This document shows, piece by piece, positions 55,049-62,029 of a DNA stretch of 64,000 bases (the stretch's first letter is position 1; each line of letters begins with the position of its first letter). The stretch is from the NCBI RefSeq assembly GCF_014698845.1, contig NZ_JACJTV010000023.1, positions 1-64,000 on the forward strand. The letters run 5' to 3'. A model generated the notes under the pieces. The model worked only from the letters and a program-made list of their open reading frames with translations, was not told the origin of the DNA and did not search any database. The stretch comes from Coleofasciculus sp. FACHB-1120. GTDB lineage: Bacteria; Cyanobacteriota; Cyanobacteriia; Cyanobacteriales; FACHB-T130. A program made the position numbers and the translations under genes.

Positions 55049-56356
55049 ATGAATCCATCCCCAAAAAACTTTTCCTTGCTCCATGTTGCCTTCTTTGGTG
55101 GAGCGATCGCCACGACAGCAGCTTTGTCTTTCTTTGGCTCCTCCGTTCGCGCTGCCCTACAGGAAAGCCCAAAATCAGTTGTCGATGAGGCATGGCAAAT
55201 TGTCAACCGCGAGTATGTTGATGGCACCTTTAATCAGGTGGATTGGCAAGCAAAGCGGCAACAGATGTTGAAGAAAAACTATAATTCCCGCGAAGATGCC
55301 TACAAAGCAATTCGGGAAGCACTGGAAACCTTGGGCGATCCCTACACTCGCTTTTTAGACCCCAAACAGTTTCAAGCACTCACCAGTCAAACCTCCGGCG
55401 AACTCTCTGGCGTCGGTTTGCGCTTGGAACTCAACGAAAAGACTCAGGCTCTTACCGTTGTAGAACCCATTGAGAATTCCCCAGCCGTGAAAGCGGGACT
55501 CCAGACTGGGGACAAGATTTTGAAAATTAATGGCAAAGCCACGAAAGGGATGAGTGTGGAGGCTGCCGCTAACCTGATCCGGGGTGAGGTGGGAACGAAA
55601 GTTACCCTGAATCTCTCACGAGAAGGAAAAGGCGACTTTGATGTGACCTTGACCAGAGCGCAGATTGAAATAGCCGCTGTCCGCCAGTCGGTCAAGCAGG
55701 AAGGCAAGTTGCGCGTTGGCTATATCCGTCTGAATGAGTTTAGCGCTCACTCCGCAGAGCAGATGCGCCGCGCCATCCAATCTTTGAATAACGACAAAGT
55801 AGATGCTTTTGTGTTGGATTTGCGGGGAAATCCGGGTGGGTTATTGCACGCGAGTGTGGAAATTGCCCGGATGTGGATGGATAAAGGTGCGATTGTCCGT
55901 ACCGTAGACCGCAAGGGAGACAATGAGGCATTTACGACAAATGGCACGGCGCTGACTCAGTTACCCTTGGCGGTGCTGGTAGATGGCAACTCGGCAAGCG
56001 CCAGCGAGATTCTCTCAGGTGCGTTGAAGGATAATCGTCGAGCCACCATTATTGGCTCTCAAACCTTTGGCAAAGCCTTAGTGCAGTCGGTACATTCTCT
56101 CTCCGATGGTTCGGGTTTAGCAGTCACGATTGCCCACTACTACACGCCCAACAATACGGATATCAGCCACAAGGGGGTTACTCCTGACATCAAGATTGAC
56201 CTGAACGACGACCAGCGAAAGCGTCTGGGGACGAATCCATCGCTAGTGGGAACCCAGCAAGATCCCCAATATGCTCGTGCGATCGCGGCTTTGGAAAACA
56301 CCCGCTTTGCCCAACCCAATAAACCTCAACGGAGCCGACCGATTAGCGTCCGGTAA
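55049..56356 (+). CDS. Carboxyl-terminal processing protease (S41)
   Basis: A 435-residue secreted protease. Residues 1-35 form a signal or anchor (FFGGAIATTAALSFFGSSVRA). A PDZ domain lies at about 115-200 (GVGLRLELNEKT, then AGLQTGDKILKINGKAT). The catalytic part has FVLDLRGNPGGLLHASVE, the nucleophile Ser in VDGNSASASEI near residue 313, and the general-base Lys in TFGKALVQS near 338. Cyanobacteria have three such genes; CtpA processes the D1 precursor. I cannot tell whether this is CtpB or CtpC. It acts in the lumen or periplasm. Confidence 0.92.
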   Translation: MNPSPKNFSLLHVAFFGGAIATTAALSFFGSSVRAALQESPKSVVDEAWQIVNREYVDGTFNQVDWQAKRQQMLKKNYNSREDAYKAIREALETLGDPYTRFLDPKQFQALTSQTSGELSGVGLRLELNEKTQALTVVEPIENSPAVKAGLQTGDKILKINGKATKGMSVEAAANLIRGEVGTKVTLNLSREGKGDFDVTLTRAQIEIAAVRQSVKQEGKLRVGYIRLNEFSAHSAEQMRRAIQSLNNDKVDAFVLDLRGNPGGLLHASVEIARMWMDKGAIVRTVDRKGDNEAFTTNGTALTQLPLAVLVDGNSASASEILSGALKDNRRATIIGSQTFGKALVQSVHSLSDGSGLAVTIAHYYTPNNTDISHKGVTPDIKIDLNDDQRKRLGTNPSLVGTQQDPQYARAIAALENTRFAQPNKPQRSRPISVR

Positions 56357-56380
56357 GTGCGGAGGAAGTAAGGACTGAGG

Positions 56381-56415
56381 AGTGAGGAGTGGAGGGCTAG
56401 ACCTTACTCCTCACT
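56381..56415. terminator. Hairpin between convergent ctp and moaB
   Basis: AGTGAGGAGT at 56381-56390 pairs with ACTCCTCACT at 56406-56415, which is followed by TTTCT. The sequence belongs to the same ACTCCTCACTCCT repeat family seen inside the gene at 30333. The right arm overlaps the last codons of moaB. It could stop transcription of the protease gene. Confidence 0.55.
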
Positions 56416-56916
56416 TTTCTGTAGCTGGCTAACTAAGTGAACGAGTTCTGGCAAAATTAGCTGTTGGATGGCAAGTTTAACGGCATTGGTAGAACCGGGG
56501 ATAGAAAATACCAATTTGGTTTGATAGACACCGGCAACGGCGCGAGATGCGATCGCCCGCGAGCCAATTTCTTGATAACTGAGAAACCGAAACAATTCGC
56601 CAAATCCAGGCAAAATTTTTGAGAGCAAGCTTTCTAGAGCGTCATAGGTGGTATCTCTCGGCGCAATGCCAGTGCCTCCATTGAAGATCAAAGCATCTAG
56701 ATCCGGGCGTTGAGCGAGTGCTTGCAACTGCGCCCGAATTTGCTCCGGTTCATCTTTGAGAATGGCGTACTCTGAGACTGCGTGACCGGCATCTCGGAGT
56801 AACTGTTTAATCAATTGACCGCTTTTGTCGGTTTCGGGCGATCGCGTATCGCTAACGGTGATAACAGCGCAAGTCACTGTCATCCTCTCTGGGTCTGGGT
56901 GAGGCAGATTGGTCAT
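56404..56916 (-). CDS. moaB: Molybdenum cofactor biosynthesis protein MoaB/MogA-like
   Basis: A 170-residue protein of the MoaB/MogA fold, which adenylylates molybdopterin before molybdenum insertion. AVITVSDTRSPETDKSG at about residue 17, LIFNGGTGIAPRDTTYDAL near 76 (the conserved GGTG and the Asp), and FSIPGSTNAVKLAI near 137 are the family motifs. The length is normal. It is the only molybdenum-cofactor gene visible here. Confidence 0.93.
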   Translation of the reverse strand: MTNLPHPDPERMTVTCAVITVSDTRSPETDKSGQLIKQLLRDAGHAVSEYAILKDEPEQIRAQLQALAQRPDLDALIFNGGTGIAPRDTTYDALESLLSKILPGFGELFRFLSYQEIGSRAIASRAVAGVYQTKLVFSIPGSTNAVKLAIQQLILPELVHLVSQLQKSEE

Positions 56917-57108
56917 GGGTAAGCTATTCCCTTAACGGTTTTAAGTTTTTAAAAACGGGCTTTTCTGGGATATCTTACTGCCACACGGATATCCGGCTTA
57001 ACCCATTCCTCCGAATCTTGACTCCTGACTTTACTTAAGACTCGGTAGGGGCGCTGGCATTCAACACTATTCGGTTAAGGCAATATTTAGTGGAAATTGC
57101 CCGTCTAT

Positions 57109-57180
57109 AGAGACGCATTAGCGAAATGGTGCATTCGCGCGGCGGCACGTTAGTGCAGTGCAGCACCATTTCGCGTCTCT
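57109..57180. repeat. Long hairpin repeat, 12 + 7 bp stem
   Basis: GCGAAATGGTGC at 57121-57132 pairs with 57163-57174, and AGAGACG at 57109-57115 pairs with CGTCTCT at 57174-57180, leaving a 5-base bulge. It lies in the spacer between psb28 and moaB. The outer AGAGACGC/GCGTCTCT text is a dispersed palindrome family in cyanobacteria. The rest of this 349-base spacer (56917-57265) shows nothing else. Confidence 0.75.
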
Positions 57181-57265
57181 ACTGGAGGTTATTCGTCGGC
57201 AATATTAGCGTATCCGAAGCGGATTGCATGGGCATTGCCTGTGCCCGTAGCACTTAGCGCTTTAT

Positions 57266-57601
57266 TTAGGACTGGCTAAGTTCCAAACCATGATCTTTTG
57301 CATACCGTTGCATGAAGCGCATGAAGCGATCCCATTCTTCAGGAGACTTCATCAGGTAAGTCGCTTGGAGGTCTTTTGCTTGACCGTTGACAAATACGCC
57401 CTTGACTTCTCTGGTCAACAGTTCTCCTTCCTCGTCAACCATGTACATCCCAGTGATTTCTCCTGAGGTTTCGGTATTAAAGGCATTGGGGCTTTCAAAA
57501 TAAAACGTAGCGGTGCCATGAGCGCCACTCTTAGAGCGGGTTAGCTTTACATCCGGGATGACTTCTTCGTTGATACCTCTGGAAAATTGAATTTGAGCCA
57601 T
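57266..57601 (-). CDS. psb28: Photosystem II assembly protein Psb28
   Basis: A 111-residue soluble protein that binds PSII assembly intermediates near CP47 and cytochrome b559. It begins MAQIQFSRGINEEVIPDVKL and contains ATFYFESPNAF, GMYMVDEEGEL and FVNGQAKDLQATYLMKS, matching Psb28-1 closely over the full length. It is monocistronic. Its promoter must lie upstream of 57601, in the spacer to 58102. Confidence 0.95.
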   Translation of the reverse strand: MAQIQFSRGINEEVIPDVKLTRSKSGAHGTATFYFESPNAFNTETSGEITGMYMVDEEGELLTREVKGVFVNGQAKDLQATYLMKSPEEWDRFMRFMQRYAKDHGLELSQS

Positions 57602-58040
57602 AATTCTGCCACCAAGTTTTTATGATAGATAACTTAACATTTTCTCATTATTTAGAGCGGACTGCTTCAGCTTTTACGGGTGCTTTTGGGCACTTTAGTA
57701 CCTCTGATACGACCAAGAGCGTGAGTTAGGCGATCGCGTTCAAGTTGCTATTAGACATTTTTTTCTAAAAATTGGCAAAAATAAGCTTTTTCAAGGCATT
57801 TAGTAATAATTAATCTTTCAAACTCGACAATGCTACTCTAAGTGATGCTAGAAGGGAAAATTCGCTCAGAATCACCGATGCGATCGCTTTTTTGGGGTGA
57901 GATGAATTCTAAATTTTTTTCTCAGACTCAACTGCTTAATTCGCATCATCGCCTTCAATGATGCGCCGTTCGCTAGCTGTAGAGGTTAGTAGGGGTAGTA
58001 GTGCTTCCATCGCTGGAGTCGTTTGTGCAAGCACCCGTGA
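57602..58040. other. Spacer upstream of psb28
   Basis: About 440 bases that should contain the psb28 promoter. There are HIP1 sites (57731, 57880). On the minus strand a stretch near 57950-58030 reads open for about 40 codons (TTPAMEALLPLLTSTASERR), but it lacks a start and any recognised family. I see no RNA gene. Confidence 0.4.
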
Positions 58041-58066
58041 TGAGTTAGGGATGCTGCCCTAACTCA
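58041..58066. repeat. 10-bp stem hairpin downstream of cax
   Basis: TGAGTTAGGG at 58041-58050 pairs perfectly with CCCTAACTCA at 58057-58066, with a 6-base loop. It lies 37 bases after the cax stop codon (minus strand). There is no T-run on either side, so it is either an imperfect terminator or an RNA 3'-end stabiliser. Confidence 0.55.
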
Positions 58067-58102
58067 ATCACTCAAAATTTCCCAACGATCAAAAAACAGT
58101 CA

Positions 58103-59200
58103 TCAGGCAGGATGAAAGTAAAAAGCTGCTCCCAAGACGATGTAGGTTGCTAAGAGCAGTACACCTTCTAACCAGTTAGAGCGTCCGTCTAGGCTGATAA
58201 GATTGGCAACAGTGACAGCGATCGCTACCGCAATCACTTCAAAAGGATTGAAGTTGAGATCCATTGGTTGACCAATTACAACTCCTACCAGAACTAAAAT
58301 TGGAGCTACCAGCAGGGCAACTAATAAACTAGATCCCATCGCCACAGAAACAGATAAATCCATATTGTTTTTGAGAGCGACGTTGACCGCAGTTACATAT
58401 TCGGCTGCACCGCCAACGAGAGGTAACAGAACAACACCTGTAAATAAGGGAGTCAAACCCAAACCCTTTGTTGCTTCCTCCACCACTCCCACAAAAATCT
58501 CTGACTCAAAGGCAACTGCAACCGTAGAGATTACTAACACACCAATCCAGAGCCAAAGATTCGGTTTGTGGGCAGTTGATTCAGCTTCAGAACCTACTGA
58601 ATTTGGTGAGTCTAAATCGACTAATCCCACCTCGTAAAGATAGCTATGGGTTTTTAAAGAAAACAGTAGCGTCAGAGCATAAACTACGATTAACACAGTG
58701 GCAACTGTGAGGGAGAGATTGCGAATAGCATCGAGTGGAACACCATTTGAGGTATTGATGACTGTCGTGGGCAAAATAAGGGCGATCGCAGCTAGCGTCA
58801 TAGAGGAACCATTCACCCGCGCCACAATCGGTTTGAATTCCTGTTCTTTATAGCGCACTCCTCCTAATAGCATGGAAAGTCCCATGACTAGGAGTAAGTT
58901 ACTGATAATTGTTCCAGTGATACTTGCTTTTACAATGTCAACCAAGCCAGCATTGAGAGCAGCTAGGGCAATAATTAGCTCGGTCGCATTTCCAAAGACT
59001 GCATTTAATAATGCACCAATCGAAGGCCCTGTAACGATGGCGACTTCTTCAGTCGCAGTGCTTAACCAAATTGCTAGGGGAACGATAGCGATCGCTGATG
59101 TGATAAAAACTGCAAGCGAACCCCACTCTAAATATTCAGCGGCAATTGAAATCGGTACAAAAATTAGCAGGACGTAAGAAATAATTTTCTTGATTGACAT
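58103..59200 (-). CDS. Calcium/proton exchanger (CaCA family, Cax)
   Basis: A 365-residue antiporter with eleven or so hydrophobic helices and two inverted repeats. The first alpha repeat is GNATELIIALAAL near residue 72, and the second is LPLVGGAAEYVTAVNVAL near 265. Both hold the conserved acidic residue that binds Ca2+. A Glu/Asp-rich loop lies between them. It exports Ca2+ in exchange for protons. I chose ATG 59200 (MSIKKIISYVLLIFVP), which starts directly before helix 1; a longer frame begins at 59263. Confidence 0.9.
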   Translation of the reverse strand: MSIKKIISYVLLIFVPISIAAEYLEWGSLAVFITSAIAIVPLAIWLSTATEEVAIVTGPSIGALLNAVFGNATELIIALAALNAGLVDIVKASITGTIISNLLLVMGLSMLLGGVRYKEQEFKPIVARVNGSSMTLAAIALILPTTVINTSNGVPLDAIRNLSLTVATVLIVVYALTLLFSLKTHSYLYEVGLVDLDSPNSVGSEAESTAHKPNLWLWIGVLVISTVAVAFESEIFVGVVEEATKGLGLTPLFTGVVLLPLVGGAAEYVTAVNVALKNNMDLSVSVAMGSSLLVALLVAPILVLVGVVIGQPMDLNFNPFEVIAVAIAVTVANLISLDGRSNWLEGVLLLATYIVLGAAFYFHPA

Positions 59201-59411
59201 AGCAAATTGTGGCTGAAATTGCAGAGCATGATGAATTTCTCCCACCCGATGAGACGTAAACAAGCAGCAATGAGTTCTCCCCTGGATAGTTGAGACGAGT
59301 CATGCTTTCACTGCTTGATGTCATCGAGAATTGGGCACCTCTCACCTCTGTAAGAATATCTGGAAACTTGTCAATTGCACCCTGCCGTTTCTCGTATGCT
59401 GATGGAGAAGC

Positions 59412-59417
59412 AGGAGG
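59412..59417 (+). promoter_or_regulatory. Strong Shine-Dalgarno for the EamA gene
   Basis: AGGAGG, five bases before ATG 59423. It decides the start codon in favour of 59423 over the in-frame ATG at 59375. Confidence 0.75.
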
Positions 59418-59422
59418 ACTCG

Positions 59423-60325
59423 ATGCCAGACGACAAACGAGAGGAAGGAAGAACCGCGCTGCCCCCCAATCGAGTGGGAGTGGCTCTGATAGCTGTCTCC
59501 GCGACGGGCTTTGCAACGCTGGCGATCTTCGCTAAGCTTGCCTATGCGGAAGGGTTAGATTTGCCTAGTACCCTGGCTTGGCGGTTTACAGGCGCGGCGA
59601 TGGTACTCTGGGCTTGGCTAGTGTGGCGAGACGAGTGGCGCTTAAAACCGCAAGATGCGATCGCGTCCACCCTTTTGGGAGGTGTGGGGTATGCGATTCA
59701 AGCAACTCTGTTTTTTGGCGCTCTCGCTCATACCAGCGCTGGCGTTGCAGCTTTGTTGCTTTACACCTATCCCGCCTTTGTCACTGTCTTGACGTGGGTA
59801 ATCGAAGGCGATCGCCCTGGCTTCTACCGGAAGATTGCCCTCGGTTTAGCCCTCACAGGCTGTTTGCTGACTGCTGATTTAGGTGGAACCACCGTGCAGC
59901 CTTTAGGGTTGCTGCTGGGGATCGCATCGGGAGCCTGGTACGCACTTTACTTGACCTTTGGGGCGAGATTAGTGCGATCGCTCTCTCCGGTGACAACCAG
60001 CGCCTATCTGTCCTTGGGAGCCGCCCTATCTTTTATGGGAGCCGCTTGCTTGGGGCGGGGGCTAATTTTCCCCCAAACGACCGTCGCCCTAGGGACAGTA
60101 GCCGGATTGGCAGCGATCGCCACGGTGCTGCCCATCATTACCCTGTTCGCGGGGATTCAGCGGTTGGGAACCTCCAGAGCTGCCATTCTCTCCACCATTG
60201 AACCCGTGGTGACGGTGCTGCTGGGAATCGTTTTCCTGGGAGAGCAACTCGTAGGCAGACAAATATTGGGAGGGTTACTGGTAGTCAGTTCGGTAGTGTT
60301 AATTCAGGCGTTCCCTCAAGATTAG
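59423..60325 (+). CDS. EamA/DMT family transporter
   Basis: A 300-residue inner-membrane transporter with ten hydrophobic helices in two EamA repeats (AISATGFATLAIFAKLAY-like first helix; LGTSRAAILSTIEPVVTVLLG near the end). Substrates in this family include amino acids and metabolites. The specificity here is unknown. The start is ATG 59423 because AGGAGG lies at 59412-59417, five bases before it; an earlier in-frame ATG at 59375 lacks a ribosome site. The aromatic amino acid leader follows 200 bases downstream on the same strand. Confidence 0.87.
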   Translation: MPDDKREEGRTALPPNRVGVALIAVSATGFATLAIFAKLAYAEGLDLPSTLAWRFTGAAMVLWAWLVWRDEWRLKPQDAIASTLLGGVGYAIQATLFFGALAHTSAGVAALLLYTYPAFVTVLTWVIEGDRPGFYRKIALGLALTGCLLTADLGGTTVQPLGLLLGIASGAWYALYLTFGARLVRSLSPVTTSAYLSLGAALSFMGAACLGRGLIFPQTTVALGTVAGLAAIATVLPIITLFAGIQRLGTSRAAILSTIEPVVTVLLGIVFLGEQLVGRQILGGLLVVSSVVLIQAFPQD

Positions 60326-60521
60326 GCGCTTGATTTACCCTCGCAGGGGTCTTGACGCAATTTGATCCCTTTGCTAAGTTCATGAATGAATGAACTTATT
60401 GCATAAAACTTAAACAAAAGAGTGATAAGTTCCATAGCGACCTAGAAAAAAGTGGCTTTTGCCAAAATTCTCAGGTACGCAGTCAATTTTCAGAATTAGA
60501 CCCAATTAGACGCTTCCCCCT

Positions 60522-60587
60522 ATGTTCAGCAGCCGGTTCAGCAGCAGTTTTTACTTTTATTGGTTTAGGACGGTTCACCGGCAGTGA
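60522..60587 (+). CDS. Aromatic leader peptide 1 (attenuator)
   Basis: A 21-codon ORF from ATG 60522 to TGA 60585. Eight of its 21 residues are aromatic, including an unbroken FYFYWF run at residues 10-15 (60549-60566), preceded by an FSS repeat. The last codons (60572-60581) form the 5' arm of an antiterminator. A peptide of this composition has no use except as a ribosome-stalling sensor of Phe, Tyr and Trp tRNA charging. There is no Shine-Dalgarno before it. This is the first of two such units upstream of the DAHP synthase gene. Confidence 0.85.
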   Translation: MFSSRFSSSFYFYWFRTVHRQ

Positions 60588-60621
60588 ATCCAGTGCCCGC
60601 ATTGGAACCGCCCGGTGAACC
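60572..60621 (+). promoter_or_regulatory. Antiterminator stem of attenuator 1
   Basis: GGTTCACCGG at 60572-60581 is perfectly complementary to 60612-60621 (10 bp). Inside the loop, CCAGTG/CATTGG (60590-60605) forms a smaller hairpin. The 3' arm shares AACC (60618-60621) with the 5' arm of the terminator, so the two structures exclude each other. A ribosome stopped at the aromatic codons leaves 60572 onward free, and a ribosome at the stop codon covers it. Confidence 0.75.
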
Positions 60622-60650
60622 GCAGAGTAAAATCTGCGGTTTTTTGTTTT
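60618..60650 (+). terminator. Intrinsic terminator of attenuator 1
   Basis: AACCGCAGA at 60618-60626 pairs perfectly with TCTGCGGTT at 60633-60641, with loop GTAAAA, followed by TTTTGTTTT. This is a textbook rho-independent terminator located 30 bases after the first leader peptide stop. Confidence 0.9.
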
Positions 60651-60665
60651 AAGGAGCAACTTTTC

Positions 60666-60731
60666 ATGGTGATGACCTATTTCAGTAGCTGGTTTTATGG
60701 CTTTTATTTTTGGCCCACAAGTTCCGGGTAA
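60666..60731 (+). CDS. Aromatic leader peptide 2 (attenuator)
   Basis: A 21-codon ORF from ATG 60666 to TAA 60729, preceded by AAGGAG at 60651-60656 with 9-base spacing. Nine of the 21 residues are aromatic: it reads TYFSSWFYGFYFW over residues 4-16, with 4 Phe, 3 Tyr and 2 Trp. Like leader 1 it has an FSS motif before the aromatic run, so the two may be duplicates. The end of the ORF (60721-60728) doubles as the 5' arm of an antiterminator. An alternative start is ATG 60672. Confidence 0.92.
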   Translation: MVMTYFSSWFYGFYFWPTSSG

Positions 60732-60768
60732 ATAGCGTCATGCCAATGAATCGTCTATAGCCCGGAAC
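60721..60768 (+). promoter_or_regulatory. Antiterminator stem of attenuator 2
   Basis: GTTCCGGG at 60721-60728 is perfectly complementary to CCCGGAAC at 60761-60768. The latter is also the 5' arm of the downstream terminator, so only one of the two can form. The left arm starts 8 bases after the last Trp codon (60711-60713) and overlaps the stop codon region, where a terminating ribosome would mask it. Confidence 0.85.
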
Positions 60769-60791
60769 TAGAAAAGGTTCCGGGCTTTTTT
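60759..60791 (+). terminator. Intrinsic terminator of attenuator 2
   Basis: AGCCCGGAAC at 60759-60768 pairs perfectly with GTTCCGGGCT at 60777-60786, loop TAGAAAAG, followed by TTTTT. It is a strong rho-independent terminator 27 bases after leader 2 and 51 bases before the DAHP synthase start. Confidence 0.93.
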
Positions 60792-60841
60792 GTTAACTAT
60801 CTCGCCCTACCCAATCTTTTAACTTCAAGGAGACTCGAACC

Positions 60842-61741
60842 ATGATTAACGCCAAACTTGCCTCGCAATCCCACGCCAATCACCAAACTACTGTCAAACT
60901 TTCCGAACAAGTTTCCTTCGGTGGAACGGAACTTGCAATCGTTGGGGGGCCTTGTACAGTGGAAAGCTTGGAACAGATGGAAACGGTCGCTAGCCAACTC
61001 GGCGCTGCACCCGTTCAGGCGCTGCGTGGCGGTGTCTACAAACCCCGTACCTCTCCCTATGCGTTCCAGGGAATGGGAGTGGAAGGACTCCAGATTTTGG
61101 CAGATGTGCGATCGCGTTATGGCGTACCCGTCGTCACAGAAGTGATGTCAATTGGGCAAATAGAAGCGGTTGCGACTCACGCGGATATGCTGCAAATTGG
61201 GAGCCGCAATATGCAAAACTTCGATTTACTGAAAGCTTTGGGACAAGCTGGCAAGCCAATATTGCTCAAACGTGGTCTAGCTTCTACGATTGAAGAATTT
61301 GTCATGGCGGCTGAATATATTTTAAGCCACGGCAATCCTGATGTGGTGCTGTGCGAACGGGGTATCCGCAGCTTCGATAACTATACGCGCAATGTGCTAG
61401 ATTTAGGCGCGGTAGCGGCTTTGAAGCAGATAACCCACTTGCCAGTCATTGTCGATCCGTCTCATGCCGTCGGTAAGCGGGAATTGGTGGCACCTTTGGC
61501 AAAGGCTGCGATCGCCTGTGGTGCAGATGGCTTGATTATTGAATGTCACCCAGAACCCGAAAAATCCGTTTCCGATGCTCGTCAGGCGCTTTCTTTAGAA
61601 GATATGGTGGATCTCGTTCATAGTTTAAGACCTGTAGCCGCAGCGGTTGGGCGACGTATATCCGAAGTAGGGGCGGGTTTCAGTTTAAAACCCGCCCCTA
61701 TTCATTTCTCTGCCAAGAAACCATGTGGACTTACAGCTTAA
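60842..61741 (+). CDS. aroF: 3-deoxy-7-phosphoheptulonate (DAHP) synthase, type I beta
   Basis: A 299-residue enzyme condensing phosphoenolpyruvate and erythrose-4-phosphate, the first step of the shikimate pathway. Motifs: IVGGPCTVES near residue 38, GGVYKPRTSPYAFQGMG near 62, IGSRNMQNFDLLK near 120, LCERGIRSFDN, VDPSHAVGKRELV near 207 and ECHPEPEKSVSDA near 237. It lacks an N-terminal ACT or chorismate mutase domain, so control by end products must come from expression. AAGGAG at 60827-60832 has the same 9-base spacing as leader 2. The last 25 codons derive from a palindromic repeat. Confidence 0.95.
   Translation: MINAKLASQSHANHQTTVKLSEQVSFGGTELAIVGGPCTVESLEQMETVASQLGAAPVQALRGGVYKPRTSPYAFQGMGVEGLQILADVRSRYGVPVVTEVMSIGQIEAVATHADMLQIGSRNMQNFDLLKALGQAGKPILLKRGLASTIEEFVMAAEYILSHGNPDVVLCERGIRSFDNYTRNVLDLGAVAALKQITHLPVIVDPSHAVGKRELVAPLAKAAIACGADGLIIECHPEPEKSVSDARQALSLEDMVDLVHSLRPVAAAVGRRISEVGAGFSLKPAPIHFSAKKPCGLTA
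61668..61700. repeat. 13-bp palindrome inside the 3' end of the DAHP synthase gene
   Basis: TAGGGGCGGGTTT at 61668-61680 is the exact reverse complement of 61688-61700, with a 7-base loop. This GGGGCGGGTTT palindrome is a dispersed repeat in cyanobacteria. Here it is read as codons for the C-terminal tail of the enzyme and may also act as a partial terminator. Confidence 0.85.
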
Positions 61742-61764
61742 TCTTATTGATTGATTCTGCCGCG

Positions 61765-61865
61765 ATAGCAATCCTCTTTAAGTTGTACGCGAGTATTCGT
61801 CCGCCTTGTAGAGATATGGATTATGGCGTCTCTACAAGAGTTCGCGAATCATTTAGGATTGCTAT
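61765..61865. mobile_element. MITE-like element, 101 bases
   Basis: The ends ATAGCAATCCT (61765-61775) and AGGATTGCTAT (61855-61865) are perfect inverted repeats, and the symmetry continues imperfectly inward (ACGCGA against TTCGCGAA). A nested inverted repeat CTTGTAGAGA/TCTCTACAAG lies at 61805-61838. It has no ORF. The inner TTCGCGAATCATTTA text also occurs at 40183, so this is a dispersed family. A run-on of C/G-rich repeat follows at 61885-61915. Confidence 0.65.
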
Positions 61866-62029
61866 ATTTGCGTTCCTTCCTAGCTCCCTTTTTAAGGGGG
61901 TTGGGGGGATATACCGCAATTTATTCTTGTGGAAATATCCAAGTCCATCGCACATTTTTGAGTGTCTTTAATTGACGTAGAGGCGCGATAATCCTTGCTT
62001 CTACAAGGCAGGAGAAATATTAAGCAGAA

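Noticed and set aside
57940-58040. 40-codon open stretch on the minus strand before psb28
   Set aside because: No start codon at a sensible place and no recognised family; could be chance.
58041-58066. Terminator for the calcium exchanger
   Set aside because: The stem is perfect but there is no T-run on the minus strand, so I list it only as a hairpin.
60618-60791. T-box or riboswitch upstream of DAHP synthase
   Set aside because: There is no T-box sequence or specifier loop. The two aromatic ORFs and competing stems explain the region better as ribosome-mediated attenuators.
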